This document shows positions 11,324 to 22,181 of a stretch of 64,000 nucleotides of DNA, in pieces; within the stretch, counting starts at the first letter, position 1; every line of letters starts with the position of its first letter. The notes below the pieces were generated by a model. It saw only the letters and a list, made by a program, of their open reading frames with translations, did no database searches and was not told the DNA's origin. The position numbers and the translations under genes were made by a program. The DNA is from Pinus tabuliformis (lineage: Eukaryota > Streptophyta > Pinopsida > Pinales > Pinaceae). The stretch spans positions 1,684,495,127 through 1,684,559,126 of the forward strand of contig CM062818.1 in assembly GCA_031772625.1 (NCBI GenBank), written 5' to 3'.

Positions 11324-13383
11324 TGTTAAGTTTTGGGTATGCTCTATGCTAGAGAAATTTATAAAATTTTCATAGTTAGCAATCACATCAACATTACGAT
11401 AAACTGTAGATAGAACATAAATATAAAATGCAGAAGGCAAGCCAATGCAAGAGGACACAAGATATGGTGCGAGCCAGGGACAAACCCCACAATGTGTGGG
11501 GAAACCCTTTGATCAAATCTTCTTTTATCTTCAAAGTTCAGCAGAGAAGGAGAGAGAGAGAGAGTACATTTACAACAAAATTCAATACTTTGACTTATCT
11601 AGATCTAGCATAGATCATTTCATATCATGATGAAATGAGTTGAAGACATTCTGCTTCACCTGATTCCCAAGGTGACACCTTCACCTATCATCGTGCTGCA
11701 TCTCATCCATTTGCCACACCTTACTGTGTAGCACCATCATGCTTCCCATGATCATCATGCTACTCATGCTCTCATACATTACTGTGCTGCCCATGATCTT
11801 CATCATGCTGCTCATGATTACTTCGCCCACAGTGTCACATTTTTCATCATCATTCATCACAGCTTCATTGAGATCTTGACCTTGCTATGAATGTAATTTT
11901 GCCCAGACTTCCAGTGCTGAGACTGAGGTTGTCCTTATTGCTGCACCATTATCTCATCATCATTGAGACCCTCACTGTTGCTTCCTTATCAACATGCCCA
12001 TCATCATGCTGTTGGGATCATCATCCTTGCAGCACCTCAGAGATCATCATTTATTTCCAAGACTAATACAAAGATATCACGTGGATCTTCTTCACCATTA
12101 GTATGCTGAGACTGTGGCAGAGTTTAGGAAGTATGTAGAGGTTGTGATACTATTCCTTATCAATCTGAGACTATGATAATCATTGATATCCTTTGATAAG
12201 AAATTAGGGCAGCATCTGATCTTTAACTAAGACTGTAACTAATATCTCATTGCACCGAGGTCAATTGTGGTTATGTCGAGACTGTGTTATGGTACACTCC
12301 GTACTCCTGTAGGATTTGCGATGTTGAGACTGTAACTAATATCTCATTGCACCGAGGTCAATTGTGGTTATGTCGAGACTGTGTTACGGTACTCTCTGTA
12401 CTCCTATAGGATTTGCGATGTCATCACAATTATGACGAGAACATGTTACAACTGCAATATAACATGACTGAGATTGTTGACCTTGAAACAAAGTAACATA
12501 GGGCCGGAGCACCGAGATCATAATTGCGAGGATCCTGTTATACTCATCGAGGAATAGCGCTATGACTTGAGGCTCTAAGTTTCCGAGATTTTTCTCGCTC
12601 CCGTAGGGTTCCAGAGATCTCGCCAAGAGACAATGATCATGCTTTCTGGTATGAGGTACACCACCGAGGAGGAGGGGACTATCATCCTTCCTTGCTGTGA
12701 TCATAACCGCATCTAACGAGGCCTTCTAAGATCTTATACCCAACAAAGATCTCCTGCCTGCACCTCGCATCCATTTGTAGCTCAAAGAAAAATGCGAGTT
12801 CTATTTCTCTGTGTAAACATGTCTCCTTGACTGCGTGAAAGGACTCTATTTAGTCTTCTACAGGCATCGTATTAAGGCTCCTCTTTGACATCGTATAAGG
12901 GCCTCTTGGACAGCGTATAGGGCATCACTTGACAACAGATTATGGCTCCTTGCTGTGTGTATTGGAGTCTCAAACACCAGCATATGTCCTGTCTTTATGA
13001 CCTGCGGCTAGGGCATGTTTGTACTGCAACTAGGGCAATATACACTAGCATATACTCTCAATGTTTCTCCTTTTCCAAAAACCGAGACGTGGAGAGGAGA
13101 TCACATGAAGAGTGTATGAATGACATCAAGTCCTCTTATATTTATACTAATGTGTAGATGATGAATAGACATGACGTTTGGGCTTCTAGAGCCTACATAA
13201 GAGCTGGTCGGATTGACTATAATTACATAAACAAAATAAATTCATATCTCCATAAATACTTATCGAAATCGAATGATCTTTGGATCAATCCTACACCTCT
13301 CAATGAGAGGGATCCAATAAAAATATCAGCTGCCAGAAATAAGCCAACCCACATGGAGTTTGGCCCTAGTTGCCAATTTAACA
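11324..13383 (-). repeat. Copia LTR 2 (shared central LTR of array F)
   Basis: 2,060 bases, TGTTAAG to TTTAACA. It acts at once as 5' LTR of internal region 1 and 3' LTR of internal region 2. A minus-strand TATAAATA lies at 13146-13139. It lacks the solo LTR found in LTR 1 and so shows the empty insertion site (gataatcattgatatcc near 12174). Confidence 0.8.
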
Positions 13384-14455
13384 CTCCCTCTCAACTAGGG
13401 GAAACTCCATCTACTGATCCATACGTCCGACTGTACTATCTCTGCCATCAGTGCCCTGCACGATTCTGCCCAACTCTGGTCAACTCTGCTGGCTCTACTC
13501 TACTCTGCTCTGCTCAACTCAGTTTTCTCTGCTTAGCTCTGCTGGCTTTGCTCAGCTCTGCTTGCTCTGCTAGCTCTGTTGGCTTTACTCAGCTCTGCTG
13601 GCTCTGCTAGCTCTACTCTGCTGAACTATGAATAAGAAGAATTGATCGAGAATGAGTCATATCATTCTCCACTAACCCGAAGTTAGTTTCAGAGTGTGTA
13701 CCACTGGTCCCAGACTAGTCTCAACCGACCCGAAGTCATCGTCATAGTATGTACGACTATTACTGGTCCCAGACCAGTACTGCACTGACACGAAGTCAGT
13801 CTCAGAGTATGTACCACTGGTCCCAAACCAGTCTCAGCCGACCCGAAGTCAGTGTCATAGTATGTACAACTCCTACCACTGGTCCCAGACCAGTATCATT
13901 GATCCTAGATCAATGGAGGACATCCTAGCGTAGGGAGTATGGTAGATACAACGATGCATCCATTGGTATTACTATGGTCCCTAACTTCATTTCCCTGCTC
14001 ATTGATCAGGTGAGAGGTACTTCCCATGAGTCCCAGACTGCATGGGTAGGAATCCTTGACAGGAGAACTTAATCAATCCTGTCCTCACAGGAGAACACAT
14101 CAATCCTGCTAGAATCGCCATGGAGAACACATCAATCCAGGCTGCCATGGAGAACACATCAATCCAGGCCTCACAGGAGAACACATCAATCCTGCTACAA
14201 TCGCCATGGAGAACACATCAATCCATGTCTCACAGGAGAACTAATCATCCTGCTACACAAGAGAGCGAATCATCTTGTCCCACAAGATAGTGAATCATCT
14301 TGTCCCACAAGAGAGCGAATCATCTTGTTTCAGTGTGCACGACCAGGGGAGGGTGAGTCACCCTGTGATCGTATGTTGCTCCAATAGAACTGCAAGCCCC
14401 CCAAAGCTCCTAGAACTCAATGTATGCAGCATGCAGGACCCTTTTACAAAGGTCT
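13384..14455 (-). repeat. Copia internal region 2, 3' untranslated tandem repeats
   Basis: Same order as in internal region 1: purine tract beside the LTR, CTCTGCT-type run (about 13464-13623), hairpin-bearing ACTGGTCCCAGACCAGT units (about 13690-13910), GAACACATCAATCC units (about 14060-14240) and CACAAGAGAGCGAATCATCT units (about 14262-14330). Confidence 0.65.
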
Positions 14456-15382
14456 CTAGATGATCTAAGTCGTTCGGGAAAATCACAAATTTGATCTTTC
14501 CTCAGGGCTCTGTCCTGTACATCATATCGACTTACCATATCCCAGATAAGGTACTAATTGATGTCTATCTACTGGAGCAATTGTAAAATACAAGATTCCT
14601 CAATAATCGAATCCCACCTCTAGTTGCCATAGAGAATCACAGTGGTATTCATTATGTGTACAAACATCTCACTGAAGAGCTTCAGCAACCAGACTGCCTC
14701 ACAGAAGACCATACTATCAGCAATGTATTCTGCCTTGGTGGTGCTCAGAGTCACCGACTTCTGCTTCCTGCTCAACCAGGATATCGAGGCAGATTCCAAA
14801 GAGAAACAACATTGAGAAGTGCTCTAGTGATCCTCCATACTTCCTGCCCACTCATCATTCGAATAATCATGTGGTTTCATATTTCCGGCAGTGTATCTCA
14901 ATTCATGAGAGATTGTGCCCTGAAGATATCTTAGAAGATTCTTTGCACCAATCTAGTGAGGCCCAACCAAATATGATCTCACCATGCTAACTGCAACACA
15001 GATGTCCGGACGGAGGTTCTCCAAGAACATCAATGCGAATGAGTTTATGAAACTCAGAGGCATTTCCCAAATCAGGTTCGACATCATTACCATATAACTT
15101 CTGAAAGTTAAGATCCTCGAGGCAGTCACAAGCTTGTAGCTTATCTTCTCACATTCAGAATCCAACTCCCTCTGTCTCCTATAAATGAGAGGGTCTGCAC
15201 CTGTCAGACATAGGTGCCGGTACGAGAGGTTTATCATCCACAACCTTCGAGTAATGCTTTGGATCGGTTTCACTCCTAGTGAATCTCAGCTGCATTAGAC
15301 AGCTATCAATCCTCTCATACTATGCCCGAGGTGTTTTTCTTCAAGCCAAAGAGGGCTTTCTTCCACTTGTATACATGAGATT
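14456..15382 (-). pseudogene. pol: Copia pol fragment 2: RT C-terminal part and RNase H
   Basis: Second copy of the RT-RNase H end on the minus strand, with RRLWMINLSYRHLCLTGADP and MEMPLSFINSF-like residues in its longest open piece (15273-14953) and the RNase H stop at 14456-14458. It carries the same missing RT N-terminus as copy 1 and several copy-specific stops, so both copies descend from an already deleted ancestor and then decayed separately. Not functional. Confidence 0.75.
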
Positions 15383-15399
15383 CCTTGATCATGATTCTC

Positions 15400-16115
15400 A
15401 AACTCCTCGGGTTGTTCCAAACTTGTGAACTTGCTGCATGAGGGGAATGGTCCCCTTATTATATTTTCCTTCAGTACATTTCAGACATGTACCTTCATGC
15501 TTCTTTTTGAATTCAGGCATCTAGTCACCATCTGACTCACAGACCTCCGGTGCTGAGTCAATGGACATGGTCCCTAGTGGACATCCTGCAACTTGATACA
15601 ACCCTGAACTCAAAAACATCTTTAAAATATCTATATTCAAACACATACCTTTCATCGATAAGTGCCACCCTATAACCTTTGACTCCCATTTCTGAGATGG
15701 ACATCAGGTTCGATCAGTTACGTAAAAGAGATTTTGGGGTTCCTTGCCTTCGAGGAAGAGTCAACCATTTCCTTGATGACCTGCATTACCAGTCATTCTT
15801 TTGATCATAGAAGTTGTCCGAAGAATGATTGTTATATTTATCAAGAGATGTGTCTCTGCCATTCAAACACTCCTTCGCATAACGACCGAACTTATTTCAA
15901 CAAGGCATCCACCTTTCCTTCCACTGTTAGATCTGAACTTCCCAATGAAGTGATCTTAAGATGGACCATCATAAACTTTCGCTGCGCCATTCTGATAACA
16001 TTCTCTACTTTGACTTCACCGTATGTGAATTATGAGGGACCCATTGATCCTTCTGTCTTGTCCCAACTGACTTCGGTGATTTCTCTTTCACTCTTGCTTG
16101 GGCATTGTCTTCACC
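15400..16115 (-). pseudogene. gag: Copia gag and protease-region remnant 2
   Basis: Homologue of the remnant at 10640-11310, aligned along its length, with an extra piece near 15515-15555 that copy 1 lacks. No open frame of useful length on the minus strand. The 145-codon plus-strand frame at 15734-16171 is an antisense shadow that runs into the LTR. Confidence 0.5.
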
Positions 16116-16119
16116 TCAA

Positions 16120-16130
16120 CTCATATACCA
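16120..16130 (-). promoter_or_regulatory. Degenerate primer-binding site (copia internal 2)
   Basis: The minus strand reads TGGTATATGAG directly after the LTR end TTAACA. It is a decayed version of TGGTATCAGAG and matches its sister site at 11311-11323 in position. Confidence 0.7.
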
Positions 16131-18193
16131 TGTTAAGTCTTGGGTATGTTCTATGCGAGAGAAATTTATAAAATTTTCATAGTTAGCAATCACATCATCA
16201 TTACGATAAACTGCAGATAGAACATAAATATAAAACGTAGAAGATAAGCCAATGCAAGAGGACACAAGATATGGCGCGAGCCAGGGACAAACCCCACAAT
16301 GTGTGGGGAAACCCTTTGATCAGATCTTCTTTTATCTTCAAAGTTCAGCAGAGAAGGAGAGAGAGAGAGAGTACATTTACAACAGAAGTCAATACTTTGA
16401 CTTATCTAGATCTAGCATAGATCATTTCATATCATGATGAAATTAGTTGAAGACATTCTGCTTCAACTAATTCTCAAGGTGACTCCTTCACCTATCATCG
16501 TGCTGCATCTCGTCCATTTGCCACACCTTACTGTGTAGCACCATCATGCTGCCCATGATCATCATGCTTCTCATGCTCTCATACATTACTGTGCTGCCCA
16601 TGATCTTCATCATGCTGCTCATGGTTACTTCACCCACAGTGTCACATTTTTCATCATCATTCATCACAACTTCATTGATATCTTGACCTTGCTATGAATG
16701 TAATTATGCCCAGACTTTCAGTGTTGAGATTGAGGTTGTCCTTATTGCTGCACCATTATTTCATCATCATTGAGACCCTCACTGTTGCTTCCTTATCAAC
16801 ATGCCCATCATCATGCTGTTGGGATCATCATCCTTGCAGCACCTCAGAGATCATCATTTATTGCCAAGACTAATACAAAGATATCATGTGGATCTTCTTC
16901 ACCATTAGTATGCTGAGACTGTGGCAGAGTTTAGGAAGTATGCAGAGGTTGTGATACTATTCCTTCTCATCAATCTGAGACTGTGATAATCATTGATATC
17001 CTTTGATAAGAAATTAGGGAAGCATCTGATCTTTAACTGAGACTATAACTAATATCTCATTACACCGAGGTCAATTGTGGTTATGTCGAGACTGTGTTAC
17101 GGTACTCTCCGTACTCCTGTAGGATTTGCGATGTTGAGACTGTAACTAATATCTCATTGCACCGAGGTCAATTGTGGTTATGTCAAGACTGTGTTACGGT
17201 ACTCTCCGTACTACTGTAGGGTTTGCGATGTCATCACAATTATGACGAGAACATGTTACAACTGCAATATAACGTGACTGAGATTGTTGACCTTGAAACA
17301 AAGTAACATAGGGACAAAGCACCGAGATCATAATTGTGAGGATCCTGTTATACTCATCGAGGAATAGCGCTATGACTCGAGGCTCTAAGTTGCCGAGATT
17401 GTTCTTGCTCCTGTAGGGTCCCAGAGATCTCGCCAAGAGACAATGATCATGCTTTCTGTTAGGAGGTACACCAGCGAGGAGGAGGGGATTATGATCCTTC
17501 CTTGCTGTGAACATAACCGCATCTAGCGAGGCCTTCTAAGATCTTATACCCAACCGAGATCTCCTGCATGCACCTCACATCCATTTGCAGCTCAAAGAGA
17601 AATGCGAGTTCTATTTCTCTGTGTAAACATGTCTCCTTGACTACGTGAAAGGACTGTGTTTAGGCTTCTACATGCATTGTATTAAGGCTCCTCTTTGACA
17701 ACGTATAAGGGCCTCTTGGACAGCGTATAGGGCATCACTTGACAACAAATTATGGCTCCTTGCTATGTGTATTAGAGTCTCAAAGACCAGCGTATGTCTT
17801 GTCTTTATGACCTGCGGCTAGGGCATATTTGTATTGTAGCTAGGGCAATATACACTAGCATATACTCTCAACATTTCTCCTTTTCCAAAAACCCAGACGT
17901 GGAGAGGAGATCACATGAAGAGTGTATCAATGACATCAAATCCTCTTATATTTATACTAATGTGTAGATGATGAATAGACATGATGTTTGGGCTTCTAGA
18001 GCCTACATAAGAGCTGGTCGGCTTGACTATAATTACATAAACAAAATAAATTCATATCTCCATAAATACTTATCGGAATCGGATTATCTTTGGATCAATC
18101 CTACACCTCTCGATGAGAGGGATCCAGTTAAAATATAAGCTGCCAGAAATAAGCCAACCCACATGGATTTTGTTCCTAGTTGCCAATTTAATA
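16131..18193 (-). repeat. Copia LTR 3 (outer 5' LTR of array F)
   Basis: 2,063 bases from TGTTAAG to TTTAATA. The last bases differ from TTTAACA in the other copies by one C to T change. It is followed immediately by GACTT (18194-18198), the duplicated target site, so it is complete and not truncated. Confidence 0.75.
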
Positions 18194-18198
18194 GACTT
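18194..18198. repeat. Target-site duplication gactt, right side of array F
   Basis: Matches 5529-5533. Sequence of element A resumes directly after it. Confidence 0.7.
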
Positions 18199-18329
18199 TG
18201 ACCACAAAATTCATCAATAATCTGCATTAAACACATATTAGACCACATGGCATCATAACTAACTCAACTCACTCTATAAGCATAAATATAATCAGAAAAT
18301 CATACAATAAGCTAAGATAATGGGTGATT
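18199..18329 (-). other. Element A 3' untranslated region, distal part
   Basis: AT-rich, no frame. It joins 4031-5528 once array F is removed and links the end of the third ORF to the 3' LTR. Confidence 0.4.
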
Positions 18330-18816
18330 TGACTAGGTTAAGAGGTAAAATGAGCCCATATAATTACCCGTTAATGAGGCTCATCATCACCCCCTACTGA
18401 AAGTGTTGCTCATCCTATGAGAAAATTAGTCCATCTCTTCATCTTTTATTGCCCTAGTGGCCTCCCTGGCATTCCATGATTTTGATTTGGTCTCCTCTTC
18501 CCTGTCATAGAATAATACCTTCTCGTCTATCTCCTCCCACTACTCATAGTCTTCTTCTTCTCTTCTGCCTTCCAGGATTCCTAGCAACAGTGGGGGACTC
18601 AATTTGAGGCCAACCTTATTGACCTTCAGCCTCTGCATGGAGCTCTTTTACATTGGCACTCTCCTTAATGTCTCCTTCATCCTCATTCAGGAATGATATT
18701 CCTTGATCTGCAAACTATGTGGTAAGGTGTTCCATCTCCTCATACATGCATGCACACAGTCATCCCCAAGTAACCTTTCCATATCCTCAAAATGTGCAAT
18801 GGCTTGTGCTTGATCA
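18330..18816 (-). pseudogene. Element A third ORF, C-terminal part (beyond insertion E)
   Basis: The minus strand continues the protein cut by element E: AQAIAHFEDMERLLGDDCVH, then YEEMEHLTT, QGISFLNEDEGDIKESANVK and LHAEAEGQ, with several stops towards 18390. It is acidic and helical, as expected of the tail of the coiled-coil protein whose N-terminal part lies at 22190-24233. The function of this protein family is unknown. Confidence 0.5.
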
Positions 18817-18821
18817 CTAAT
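18817..18821. repeat. Target-site duplication ctaat, left side of element E
   Basis: CTAAT stands before TGATCCGG at 18822 and again after GGATCA at 22182-22186. An exact five-base duplication confirms both ends of element E. Confidence 0.9.
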
Positions 18822-19465
18822 TGATCCGGATTTAAGCAGGAATGCAATAGATTACATAGATAACCATAAATACAGAGATGCGATAACCATAAAAACAGAG
18901 ATGCAGCGGAAATAATACTTCATTTCATTAATGGAGAATACTGAAATATGCATACAAATATAAATAACCCAGCTAGGGCGATGGTAGCTTATCTCTGAGA
19001 AGAGATGTGTCGGCTACATGCCTCTGAACTGTTTCGAACTAAGTTATAATGAGGCTCGAAGGCCTATTTATTGTTGAGAAACAATGGAAAACCCTTCACA
19101 TTCCAAAACCTAACCCTAGAAGATGAAATGCCAAATTGTGGGCCCCGTTTGGGTAAATTGGTACATCAATTTCTCGGGGTCGTAACTTTGGCATACGATC
19201 TCCGTTTGACGCGTACGATAGCTCGTTAGAAAGATCTATCCGAGTACTACCACTTTGGGAGGCAACATGGTCCATCGATCCATGCTGCCCCAGAATCCCA
19301 AAAAAACGTCGTTTAGGGCCTCAAAACGGCTCCGGAAGTTGGGGACCCGAAAAACTGCTAAAAATAGTAAACTGTGCTGCAATTTAGGAAACTGAAAAGA
19401 CTGAAAGAGACAGTTGTGGGGGTCCAAATGGGTTGGTGGGTGGCCACCAACATCCACCTGGATCA
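18822..19465 (-). repeat. Element E 3' LTR
   Basis: 644 bases, TGATCC to GGATCA on either strand (the ends are inverted copies). It is nearly identical to 21537-22181; differences cluster at the short GGTCCAT stretch near 19270 (22000 in the other copy). Confidence 0.9.
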
Positions 19466-19479
19466 TTCCTCCCCCCTTA
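19466..19479 (-). promoter_or_regulatory. Polypurine tract of element E
   Basis: The minus strand reads AAGGGGGGAGGAA directly before TGATCC of the 3' LTR, the usual plus-strand primer position. It overlaps the last codons of the ORF. Confidence 0.85.
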
Positions 19480-21405
19480 GGAAGCAATGGTCCCCATTGC
19501 GTTGAGTTCCTCCATCTGCTGAACTTGTCCTGCAATCTCTGATGTGTCCAGTGATGGTGGGAAGCATGGTCGATGATGGTCCACATTGAACATTTGATGC
19601 AGGCGAAGGAATGGAGGAATGATGTGCTCCAAAGAATTGTTCCCCATCGCCTTCGTACTGCTATAAGGACCATGTCGGAGTGGTCTGAGCTTCTGATGGG
19701 TTCTGGTAAGGCGCTCTTTCTGTCGATGCAACCAGACTTTGTTGCCCACCTGAAACTTGTGTGGTATCCATGTGGGTGAGGAGAAGTTGTTCCTGTGTTT
19801 TGTCATGACCGTATCCTTTTGCTGCTGCTGTGTGGAGGAACCCTTTGCAGGGGTCATGGATGTAGAAACAATCTTCCCCTTACTTTGGGAGTGAACCAGA
19901 CAGATGAATTTCCTAGTTTGTGATATGAGCTTGCTGCCTTTCTTGGTAGTGATCAAGGATGTGGCAGTAGGTGGGGCTACCTCTGGTATCCTGTATAATG
20001 AATTGTTCAAAGAAATAATGACAGCACGAGGCCTTGACTCATACACAGCATGTCGCCTCCACAAGTATGGCTGGCCTAATAGTACATCACAAACATCCAG
20101 AGGTGTAACATCACACAATACCTCGTCAGTGAAGGGCTTGATGCTATAGGGAAGGCGGCACTGTTGGCGAACTTTGAGATCTCGTCCTTCATGAAGCCAC
20201 CCGATACTGTACGGCTGCAGGTGCGGTGTAGTCGGTAGGCCCAACCGCTTCACGACCTCTGCTGAAATGAGGTTCTTTTGGCTGCCACTGTCGACAATGA
20301 ATTGCAATGGCGAACCCTTCACCCACATTTGTGAGTGGAAAAGACGTTCCCCCTCCTCTGGCTCTTCGGGCTCATTCTTCTGGATCTTGGCAGTGGCAAC
20401 AGTGGCACTAGGATCCACATCAATGATCTGCTTCCCTTTGCCATTCCCCTTGTCGGGTTCTGGCTCAGAATCGGAACATGCATCTGATTCGGAAGCCTTT
20501 AACTCGGCCACCAACGACTGCTTGGTCCGACACTCACTTGTGTTATGAGTGGGACTCTTGTGGAACTCACACCACTTTCCTGTGTCCTTCTTCGGCTTCG
20601 TGGTGGTGTTATTTTCTTGGGGCTTCGAGGGGTTGTCTTGGGTCACCCCGCCTTGGCTTTGTCCTTTAGGCTTCAGATTTGTAGATCCAAAGTCTCGCTT
20701 CTTTTGTTTGAACTTTTGCTCGATTTTGACAGCGTATCGGTATGCTGTGCCGAGTGAGGAGATGTTCAAGAACTCCATCTCTTCTTGGATGTATCTGTGT
20801 AGGCAGCCGCGGTATTTGAGTACCAGATGCAGCTCAGAATCTTTGATACCCAACTGTGTGCGAAGGGTATGAAAAATATTTGTGAACTCTGGCACATCTT
20901 GGTCTCGTCCCTGCCTCAGTGTGGTCCATTTGATGTATTTGTCCTCATAGCTTTTGACAGGGTAGTACTGCTCCTTGATGGCATCTCGGAAGTCATTCCA
21001 AGTGGGGGCGGCTGAAAACAGTGAGCCTGTACTTTCATCCTTCTGCTCGCAGTATCTTTCCCACCAGTCCTTGACGTGGGGGGCTGCTTTGAGAAGAGCG
21101 AAAATAATCTTTTCCCGACTTGAAAATTCATGAACAAAAAAATACCCATCTAGCAGATTTAACCATTTATCTACGACATCTGTGTCTATTTGACCCTCGA
21201 AGATGGGGATTTCAAAATTAACTTGTACCTTAAACGGTGTGGCGTTTCCAGAGTAGCTGTTGGAAGCTGATGCGTCGCCTCTGGGTAGCCGCTGAAGGAT
21301 CTGCGCAAAGCTATCCATAATCGCGTTCCTTTGCCGCTCGAGCGCTTCTTCGAGCAAGATTTTGATAGGATCTCCTGCTCCCTCGTCTTTCTTCTCATCT
21401 GCCAT
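19477..21405 (-). CDS. gag: Gag-protease-integrase tail fusion protein of element E
   Basis: The frame is open for 682 codons (21525-19477). I prefer the internal start MADEKK (ATG 21405-21403, 642 aa), because the upstream ATG lies in the primer site. Counting from the upstream ATG: gag capsid region about 105-270 (with WWERYCEQ and YIQEEMEF), zinc-knuckle-like CEFHKSPTHNTSEC at 319-332, an acidic linker, an aspartic protease at about 401-500 with active site DSG (412-414), and then directly the integrase C-terminal GPF/Y-type module at about 585-665 (RPLRHGPYSSTK, FNVDHHRP). RT, RNase H and integrase catalytic residues are missing, yet the frame is unbroken across the joint. It could give virus-like particles and self-cleavage while borrowing other enzymes; that role is inferred. 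Confidence 0.85.
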   Translation of the reverse strand: MADEKKDEGAGDPIKILLEEALERQRNAIMDSFAQILQRLPRGDASASNSYSGNATPFKVQVNFEIPIFEGQIDTDVVDKWLNLLDGYFFVHEFSSREKIIFALLKAAPHVKDWWERYCEQKDESTGSLFSAAPTWNDFRDAIKEQYYPVKSYEDKYIKWTTLRQGRDQDVPEFTNIFHTLRTQLGIKDSELHLVLKYRGCLHRYIQEEMEFLNISSLGTAYRYAVKIEQKFKQKKRDFGSTNLKPKGQSQGGVTQDNPSKPQENNTTTKPKKDTGKWCEFHKSPTHNTSECRTKQSLVAELKASESDACSDSEPEPDKGNGKGKQIIDVDPSATVATAKIQKNEPEEPEEGERLFHSQMWVKGSPLQFIVDSGSQKNLISAEVVKRLGLPTTPHLQPYSIGWLHEGRDLKVRQQCRLPYSIKPFTDEVLCDVTPLDVCDVLLGQPYLWRRHAVYESRPRAVIISLNNSLYRIPEVAPPTATSLITTKKGSKLISQTRKFICLVHSQSKGKIVSTSMTPAKGSSTQQQQKDTVMTKHRNNFSSPTWIPHKFQVGNKVWLHRQKERLTRTHQKLRPLRHGPYSSTKAMGNNSLEHIIPPFLRLHQMFNVDHHRPCFPPSLDTSEIAGQVQQMEELNAMGTIAS

Positions 21406-21524
21406 GGGAGGCCGTCGGGATTTGCGAGGCTGGTCTTGCAAAGGTTCGACCAGTTCAAGCCCTAACTCCTTATATCTCGACCTCGTTGGGGATATGCAAA
21501 GAAAAACAAAGAAAAAGCAGCCCA

Positions 21525-21535
21525 CTCTGATACCA
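21525..21535 (-). promoter_or_regulatory. Primer-binding site of element E, initiator tRNA-Met
   Basis: The minus strand reads TGGTATCAGAG one base after the LTR end GGATCA, identical to the common plant primer-site core. Confidence 0.9.
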
Positions 21536-21536
21536 C

Positions 21537-22181
21537 TGATCCGGATTTAAGCAGGAATGCAATAGATTACAGAGATAACCATAAATACAGAGATGCGATA
21601 ACCATAAAAACAGAGATGCAGCGGAAATAATACTTCATTTCATTAATGGAGAATACTGAAATATGCCTACAAATAGAAATAACCCAGCTAGGGCGATGGT
21701 AGCTTATCTCTGAGAAGAGATGTGTCAGCTACATGCCTCTGAACTGTTTCGAACTGAGTTACAATGAGGCTCGAAGGCCTATTTATTGTTGAGAAACAAT
21801 GGAAAAACCTTCACATTCCAAAACCTAACCCTAGAAGATGAAATGCCAAATTGTGGGCCCCGTTTGGGTAAATTGGTACATCAATTTCTCGGGGTCGTAA
21901 CTTTGGCATACGATCTCCGTTTGACGCGTACGATAGCTCGTTAGAAAGATCTATCCGAGTACTACCACTTTGGGAGGCAACATCGGTCCATGGTCCCATG
22001 TTGCCCCAGAATCCCAAAAAAACGTCGTTTAGGGCCTCAAAACGGCTCCGGAAGTTGGGGACCCGAAAAACTGCTAAAAATAGTAAACTGTGCTGCAATT
22101 TAGGAAACTGAAAAGACTGAAAGAGACAGTTGTGGGGGTCCAAATGGGTTGGTGGGTGGCCACCAACATCCACCTGGATCA
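21537..22181 (-). repeat. Element E 5' LTR
   Basis: 645 bases, same ends as the 3' LTR. It is followed at 22182-22186 by the ctaat duplication. Confidence 0.9.

Larger units (their letters stand above)
5534..18193 (-). mobile_element. Array F: Ty1/copia element, tandem LTR-internal-LTR-internal-LTR
   Basis: Three LTR copies (5534-8620, 11324-13383, 16131-18193) alternate with two internal regions (8621-11323 and 13384-16130), all on the minus strand. LTR ends are TGTTAA...TTAACA; the third copy has TTTAATA instead of TTTAACA at its high end. Primer sites complementary to initiator tRNA-Met sit next to LTRs 2 and 3, and a purine tract (TTGAGAGGGAG) sits next to LTRs 1 and 2. Internal regions keep gag and protease remnants and the RT-RNase H end but lack integrase. 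A single target duplication, gactt, flanks the array. Unequal recombination between LTRs of one element is the simplest origin. Confidence 0.8.
18822..22181 (-). mobile_element. Element E: complete 3.36-kb non-autonomous Ty3/gypsy element (gag-carrying)
   Basis: Two LTRs of 644 and 645 bases (18822-19465 and 21537-22181; TGATCC...GGATCA) differ at roughly a dozen positions by eye. Between them on the minus strand are an initiator tRNA-Met primer site (21535-21525), one ORF of 682 codons, and a polypurine tract beside the 3' LTR. RT, RNase H and the integrase catalytic core are absent. The exact target duplication and similar LTRs show a fairly recent insertion into element A. It would need enzymes from a related full element, most likely a chromovirus-type gypsy given the primer type and gag. 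Confidence 0.9.
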
